A stretch of 5,835 nucleotides of DNA from Nitrospirota bacterium (lineage in GTDB: Bacteria; Nitrospirota; CAKKRA01; 9FT-COMBO-42-15), in contig JACPZJ010000148.1 in the NCBI GenBank assembly GCA_016195585.1, positions 1 through 5,835 on the forward strand, in the 5' to 3' direction. Made by a program: the position numbers and the translations under genes. How positions within the stretch are numbered: the stretch's first letter is position 1; each line of letters starts with the position of its first letter. Of the stretch, positions 5,800 through 5,835 are shown in pieces. The notes under the pieces are model-generated. The model worked only from the letters and a program-made list of their open reading frames with translations. It ran no database searches and was not told the DNA's origin.

Positions 5800-5835
5800 A
5801 TGGAATTCAGCACTGAAGATTTTCAGCGATTATTA
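5800..5835 (+). CDS. Start of a downstream gene, probably CheA-type histidine kinase (3' end outside window)
   Basis: Only 12 codons are visible: ATG followed by EFSTEDFQRLL, open to the window edge. It has a GAGGG ribosome binding site and starts 55 bp after the receptor stop. A short acidic start running into an amphipathic helix would suit the Hpt (P1) domain of CheA, and a CheA kinase is the obvious missing partner of the preceding CheR, CheW and receptor genes. The call rests on synteny and a very short peptide. A CheB, a response regulator or another protein remains possible. Confidence 0.5.
   Translation, partial: MEFSTEDFQRLL

Overview
The window reads as part of a chromosomal chemosensory operon from a Gram-negative, moderately AT-rich bacterium. 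All genes lie on the + strand. The taxon cannot be fixed from the sequence alone. A receptor with a periplasmic c-type heme motif, a TPR membrane protein of the TMTC-like type, heavy use of AGG and ATA codons, and short palindromes in every gap together suggest an anaerobic or sediment lineage such as Nitrospirota or the former Deltaproteobacteria. That assignment is inference.

Layout. 1-1235 is the 3' part of a membrane-anchored TPR protein: two membrane segments, then eight TPR units. Its stop codon sits inside an inverted repeat (1232-1260). A sigma70-like promoter follows (TTGACA at 1274), and then the chemosensory genes: 1334-2836, a CheR methyltransferase with four C-terminal TPR units; 2882-3886, two CheW domains fused in one protein; 4023-5744, a methyl-accepting chemotaxis protein with a periplasmic CXXCH motif; and, from 5800 to the window end, the first 12 codons of another gene, by position probably CheA.

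How they work together. The receptor would sense a redox or ligand signal through a periplasmic heme domain and pass it through its HAMP and signalling coiled coil to a kinase, presumably encoded downstream. The double CheW would couple receptor and kinase, and the CheR-TPR would methylate the receptor for adaptation. The set (CheR-TPR, two CheW domains, MCP, probable CheA) resembles alternative pathways such as Wsp and Frz more than the classical flagellar cluster. No cheY, cheB or output gene is in view.

Points that stand out are the heme motif in the receptor; the loss in the second CheW domain of both residues equivalent to the E. coli CheW Glu38/Arg62 pair; a CheR receptor-binding helix without its usual arginines; a palindromic element at every gene junction, including a 63-bp two-hairpin element; and a four-run G-quadruplex motif just ahead of the last start codon. 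None is proven to be a new system; the heme receptor combined with an asymmetric double CheW is the most distinctive part.
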